The position numbers were made by a program, and so were the translations under genes. A DNA stretch of 64,000 nucleotides, from positions 69,517 through 133,516 of the forward strand of contig CAZORE010000005.1 in assembly GCA_964581815.1 (NCBI GenBank). Reading direction: 5' to 3'. Within the stretch, counting starts at the first letter, position 1. Each line of letters opens with the position of its first letter. A model generated the notes under the pieces. It was given only the letters and a program-made list of their open reading frames with translations. It did not search any database and was not told the DNA's origin. The stretch is from Trebonia sp964581815 (GTDB lineage Bacteria; Actinomycetota; Actinomycetes; Streptosporangiales; Streptosporangiaceae). Shown here piece after piece: positions 60,515-64,000 of the stretch.

Positions 60515-61722
60515 CAAGCCACATCCCTCGCGCGGCTGACCGTCAGGTCTTCAAGAACGCGCCCCCTGATGTAGCGGATCAAGGCGAAGAGATCCGGGCA
60601 GTACACCGAGGGGTTGAGGAAACCCGTGTCTTCGTCGTAGCGGTGGGAGTACAGGCCGCCCCCGCAGACCGAGCGAACCGGACAGGCGCGGCACTGCGCG
60701 GCAAGCGCCCGCACCCCGATCTGGCGGGCGGCGATTGCCGGCAGCACGAGCGCGGCATCCAGCGGATCCCGGTCGACGTGCAGTGCGGTCGCCGCTGCGC
60801 CGGCGTAGGCGACCTTGAGCGTGTCCTCCTGCTCGATGGATCCGTCGGTCTCGATGACCACCATCTGGGCCGGCCCGATCCCCACGATCTCGGAACCACT
60901 AGCCCCGCCGAGCAAGAGATGCATGATCTCCTCGAACAAGCGGATCCTGGTCTGCGGTTTCGGGTACCAGTAATCGAAGATCTCCGTCAGCCAGTCCGCA
61001 TACGGGGTGCTTGCCGAGGCCAGGGTCCGCCCCGGAGGCGGGTTCAACCAGGTCCCGTGCGGCAGCAGGAAGTCGATTTTCGGCGGTCCGAAGTCGGCGA
61101 GCGCCCGGTACGTCCTGACCGGATCGTTGTGCAGGTCGACGGTGCACAGCAGGCCGCCGTACAGGTGCGGGAACCGGCGGAGTCGCTCAAGCGCGGCGGC
61201 CACCGCCCGGTAGCTACCCCGGCCGCTCGCGTACCGCCGGTGCAGGTCGTGGGCATCGGCGTAGCCATCGACGCTGACGCCGACGCGGACATTGATCTCA
61301 TCGAAGAGTTCCAGGTAGGCGTCGCTCAGCCCGACGCCGTTGGTCTGCACCGCCGCGTGCACCGTGACGCCTGGACCCACGCTGCGCCGGGTTGATGTCA
61401 CGAGCCGGGCGATCAGGCCACGTCCGGCAAGCAGCGGCTCACCGCCGTGCAAGATCAACGTGATCTCTCGCAGGCCGTGCGTCTTGGCGTGTTCTGCGAT
61501 CCGGCGGGCGGTCGTGTCCGCGGTCTGCTCAGACATTGCGCGTGGCTGGTCACGCCATGACTGATCTGCCAATTCGTATACGTAGCAGTAATCGCATGCC
61601 AGGTCGCAGCGGCTATGCACCTTGACGATGAACTCCCGAAAAGGGGACGGACGCCAGCCGTCTTCAAGGAGCGCGGGCACGTCAAGACTCGCTGGCCATG
61701 CCAGACGCAACGGGTTCCCCAT
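60514..61722 (-). CDS. fxsB: FxsB-family radical SAM/SPASM cyclophane-forming enzyme
   Basis: A 402-residue enzyme. The radical SAM cluster motif is C39-x3-C43-x2-C46 (SRCDLACDYCYVYE), followed by GGEPLLAG, TNGVGLSD and GVSVDGYADAHDLHR. The C-terminal SPASM region contributes Cys in AQCRACPVRSVCGGG and NPSVYCPD, for auxiliary clusters. Members join an aromatic ring carbon to the beta carbon of the residue two places later, giving three-residue cyclophanes. The gene lacks the C-terminal fused HExxH domain of many FxsB proteins; that domain is the next gene. ATG at 61722 has no clear ribosome site. Confidence 0.9.
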   Translation of the reverse strand: MGNPLRLAWPASLDVPALLEDGWRPSPFREFIVKVHSRCDLACDYCYVYELADQSWRDQPRAMSEQTADTTARRIAEHAKTHGLREITLILHGGEPLLAGRGLIARLVTSTRRSVGPGVTVHAAVQTNGVGLSDAYLELFDEINVRVGVSVDGYADAHDLHRRYASGRGSYRAVAAALERLRRFPHLYGGLLCTVDLHNDPVRTYRALADFGPPKIDFLLPHGTWLNPPPGRTLASASTPYADWLTEIFDYWYPKPQTRIRLFEEIMHLLLGGASGSEIVGIGPAQMVVIETDGSIEQEDTLKVAYAGAAATALHVDRDPLDAALVLPAIAARQIGVRALAAQCRACPVRSVCGGGLYSHRYDEDTGFLNPSVYCPDLFALIRYIRGRVLEDLTVSRARDVA

Positions 61723-62155
61723 GGAAAAGATTGTGACATAAAAGACTCCCTGCGGCGATACCGCGGTAGTTCCGCATATCTCCGGAAATTTCTTCAGTCA
61801 CACGAGTTTCATCGCTATCACCACGAAGCATAAAAAGCAATGTACCGACCGTGGCACAAAGGCAATTTATGCCTTTTCAATTTGAACAACAAGGAGACAA
61901 TTCGATCTCTATCGAATCACCTAGCACGTCGGCGCTCGTGCCCGCGCCCCCGTCCGACTGTGGCACACCACGCTCGGATGATTCTTCTTTGCTGTATTCT
62001 TTCCCAGTGTCGAGCAGGCGAACGCCGCAGCCTGGTATGCGGATCGCCCGCGGCGGCCCTCAAAGTCGGGTGGTTTGTCCTGTATGCTGCCGCGATACAT
62101 GCCTATCTAAGCAGCTCCCGCGGTTCAAAGTGCTTCTGGGGGGGATATTCGGTCC
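61723..62155. other. AT-rich intergenic region
   Basis: About 430 bases of much lower GC than the rest, between the radical SAM gene (minus) and the MFS gene (plus). Frames starting at 61851 and 61840 were examined; they lack a ribosome site, coding composition and similarity to known precursors. Probably two divergent promoters, with possible foreign DNA. GGGGGGGAT at 62138-62146 may be the MFS ribosome site. Confidence 0.5.
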
Positions 62156-63997
62156 GTGATTGAGACGCTGGTTGGGGAGCGTGCGGGGCATGACCGCGGT
62201 GCAGGTGCCGGCCATGAGGTAGCGGCCATTCCCAGACCTTGGGCCCGCATGGGAACCTGGGTGACCGCACGCTGGCGCGCCGCAGACGTTTTGTCGTCGG
62301 GCTCCCGGGCTTTCCGGATCCTGATATTCGGCTCCTCCATCTCCATGATGGGGACCAGAATTTCAATGCTGGCTTTCCCGATGCTTGTACTTGGCATCAA
62401 AAATTCACCGCTTATGGCCGGGGTTGTGTCTTTTGCAGCGATCGCGCCGGGCGTATTGCTCTATATGCCAGTCGGAGCCATCGTCGATCGCCGGGATCCA
62501 CGCCGCGTCATGCTATTGAGTGAAATTTTCCGCGGGATTGTCGCCCTCCTCGTTGTCGCAGCCCTCTTGATATTTGGGCGAGATATAAACATTATCTTCC
62601 TCGTGCTCGCGATGCTTGCGGAGGAAGTACTCGAAATCTTCTCCACACTCGCCGACCGCCGCTGCCTGAACAGGCTGATAGAACGAGAAAAAATCAGATC
62701 GCGACAGGCATCTGTCGAGGCCAGAACCCACGCCGCTGTACTCGTCGGCCGCCCGATCGGGCCGCTCCTGTTTACGTTCGGCCCCTTTCTTCCGTTCCTG
62801 GCAGACGCGATCTCCTTCATCGCTTCGGTGTCCAGCCTCCTTTCGATCGGGTCGACCGCGGAGCCGCAGAAAGCAGGATGGCCAACGTTCAAGCAGTTGA
62901 CAAGCGGAATTGGCGAGGGAGTAGGCGAAGTTGTGCGCGATCGGCGTATCTTGCTCACCTCTTCGCTTTTGGCCATGACGAGCGTGGTGTCGCAGGCCCT
63001 CATTCTGATATTTCTTGTAGAGGCCCACTCCCGCCAGCTATCGACGCTCGCGATCGGTATCGTGCTCGGCGCGTCGGGGGTCGGCGGAGCGGTTGGCTCT
63101 TTCTGTTCCAAAGCGGCGGGGTTTTTCCGTTCTAAATCGGCGAGTTCTTCTGTTACTAAAAATGTGCTGCAGGTCATTCGGAAACGCTGGCTCCTGATCC
63201 AGATGATCGCATGGGTCATTGTCTTTCTCGCCCTCGCACTGACCCACGGCGGCTCGACCACCTGGAGCGCTGTCGCCATGTTTGTCATGAGCGTCACCGG
63301 AGCGATCGGGAACATCGAGTACGGGACCTATCTAAACGCGAAAATCGCCGACGATATGATCGGAAAGATATCTAGCGTCAGCCACACGATGACCATCGCG
63401 GCATGCGCGCTCGGCCCGGTTCTCGGCGGATACCTGATTCAGGAGTACAGTGCCCAGAAGGCGATATTTATCCTATCCTCCATTGTGGGATTGATGACTT
63501 TCGCATCACTTCTTGTATTCGGGAAGCCGCGGAACAAGGCCCCTGTTAAATCGTTCCGCGCCGAGTTGGCGGCGGCGGCGGAATCGGCCGGGCCCGCATC
63601 GGTCCCCAGTGCCCCCGCGAGCCGGAGTGATGCCGACATCCCGCTAGGCAGGAGTGTGGCGATCGCGAGCGGCGGCAATTCCCGTCGGCCGACAATTAGT
63701 CGACTATGGTCAACGATTGACAAACATGCGACTACCAGCGACAACGTGAGTGCGGATACTGGCCGCAAGCGATCTCGCGGGTCACACCGATTTCGCCGGG
63801 CAGACTCTAGAAGAGTCCGGAGGATCCCGGAAGAATCGGAATCCATCGCGTCGGCAGGCTTACACTCCTTTAGGGTGCGCTCTAGGGAGAGTTCATGGAA
63901 CGTGGCCAGGACAGCGTCGCACGACGATTTGTCGATGACCTCAGTGAATTGCGTAAGCGTGCCGGCCAGCCGAGCTACTCCACCCTGGAACGGCTGA
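62156..63997 (+). CDS. MFS transporter with long C-terminal extension
   Basis: A 613-residue protein in the frame GTG 62156 to TGA 63997. Residues about 50-460 are a twelve-helix major facilitator fold of the DHA/enterobactin-exporter-like branch (FGSSISMMGTRISMLAFPML, YMPVGAIVDRRDPRRVMLLS, the GxxxDRxxxR motif A, LGPVLGGYLIQEYSAQKAIF). The base composition is clearly lower in GC and the codons unlike those of neighbours, suggesting transfer. Residues after 470 are Ser/Arg-rich, without helices, and run over the ribosome site and 103 bases of the next gene; the true C-terminus may be earlier if a frameshift exists. By position it may export the modified peptide. A later start (ATG 62249) is possible. 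Confidence 0.75.
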   Translation: MIETLVGERAGHDRGAGAGHEVAAIPRPWARMGTWVTARWRAADVLSSGSRAFRILIFGSSISMMGTRISMLAFPMLVLGIKNSPLMAGVVSFAAIAPGVLLYMPVGAIVDRRDPRRVMLLSEIFRGIVALLVVAALLIFGRDINIIFLVLAMLAEEVLEIFSTLADRRCLNRLIEREKIRSRQASVEARTHAAVLVGRPIGPLLFTFGPFLPFLADAISFIASVSSLLSIGSTAEPQKAGWPTFKQLTSGIGEGVGEVVRDRRILLTSSLLAMTSVVSQALILIFLVEAHSRQLSTLAIGIVLGASGVGGAVGSFCSKAAGFFRSKSASSSVTKNVLQVIRKRWLLIQMIAWVIVFLALALTHGGSTTWSAVAMFVMSVTGAIGNIEYGTYLNAKIADDMIGKISSVSHTMTIAACALGPVLGGYLIQEYSAQKAIFILSSIVGLMTFASLLVFGKPRNKAPVKSFRAELAAAAESAGPASVPSAPASRSDADIPLGRSVAIASGGNSRRPTISRLWSTIDKHATTSDNVSADTGRKRSRGSHRFRRADSRRVRRIPEESESIASAGLHSFRVRSRESSWNVARTASHDDLSMTSVNCVSVPASRATPPWNG

Positions 63998-64000
63998 GCG
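63895..64000 (+). CDS. Helix-turn-helix domain protein, N-terminal fragment
   Basis: From an ATG at 63895 with AGGGAGA four bases upstream the translation is MERGQDSVARRFVDDLSELR, then KRAGQPSYSTLERLS, cut by the window edge. The pattern FVxDLxxLRxxAGxPSYxTLExLS is the start of the XRE-type HTH that precedes STAND or WD-repeat domains in many actinobacterial proteins. It overlaps the MFS frame by 103 bases. What follows is unseen. Confidence 0.7.
   Translation, partial: MERGQDSVARRFVDDLSELRKRAGQPSYSTLERLS

Noticed and set aside
61840..62163. Small plus-strand frames between the radical SAM and MFS genes as second precursors
   Set aside because: No ribosome site, no F-x-S/N pattern at the C-terminus and no coding composition.
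1..64000. CRISPR arrays, tRNA/rRNA genes, insertion sequences, prophage
   Set aside because: No regularly spaced repeats, no tRNA-like cloverleaf or rRNA sequence, and no transposase or phage structural gene was found on either strand.

Overview
The window is about 64 kb of very GC-rich DNA with short intergenic spaces, many GTG/TTG starts, and typical actinobacterial content: aa3 oxidase cta genes, glucosyl-3-phosphoglycerate synthase, AfsR/LuxR-type ATPase regulators, HAF/CHRD and YVTN secreted proteins, and an FxSxx-COOH peptide system. It looks like a draft chromosome of a filamentous or soil actinomycete, perhaps near Streptosporangiales/Thermomonosporaceae, but the lineage is inference only. 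Two 100-N scaffold gaps (22735-22834 and 28827-28926) show a draft assembly. I found no rRNA, tRNA, CRISPR or insertion sequence.

Left part (1-14.3 kb): the 5' part of a secreted GH16 glucanase with a CBM13 start. Then a minus-strand terminal-oxidase operon (cupredoxin-like protein, ctaC, ctaD, ctaE, a small membrane protein, ctaB). It is divergent from a plus-strand run of response regulator, histidine kinase, TlpA-like thioredoxin, a small anchored protein and two tandem HtrA-like proteases that ends at a perfect 15-bp hairpin. A perfect 9+9 palindrome lies in the divergent control region.

Middle part (14.3-46 kb): AbiEi/DUF559 protein, dapE with a LysR regulator, a UPF0016 (Gdt1/MneA-like) transporter preceded by a recognisable yybP-ykoY manganese riboswitch, a Crp/Fnr regulator, a cyclase-like/pseudokinase fusion overlapping an atypical gltX, a GT4 glycosyltransferase, a DUF3516 helicase, a PrmC-like methyltransferase, a winged-helix protein broken by a gap inside a coding repeat, a YVTN beta-propeller, fadD-cysS (divergent CysRS), a HAF/CHRD secreted protein followed by a recombination scar made of two gene tails, phospholipase C, GMC oxidoreductase, gpgS, an AfsR/LuxR-type regulator, an orphan ParA coupled to a CHAD protein, and ribokinase.

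Right part (46-64 kb) holds two notable systems. First, a CarH/LitR-type B12-binding regulator stands divergent from a lipid-modifying operon (truncated SRPBCC remnant, FAD oxidoreductase, DUF1365, cyclopropane synthase-like methyltransferase, a 9-codon bridging ORF, DUF523-DUF1722), probably a light-responsive fatty-acid modification cluster. Second, 56.1-61.7 kb is a ribosomally made peptide system: an uncalled 53-residue precursor ending FASFNNFIS (three consecutive F-x-S/N triplets), an FxsT-like NB-ARC/TPR protein, an FxsB-like radical SAM/SPASM enzyme and, translationally coupled to it as a separate gene, an intact HExxH protein resembling the alpha-ketoglutarate HExxH peptide beta-hydroxylases. 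An nSTAND-TPR ATPase lies downstream of the precursor and a low-GC MFS transporter lies beyond the radical SAM gene. The likely product is a peptide with up to three tandem three-residue cyclophanes, possibly hydroxylated; this is the best candidate for an undescribed system here.
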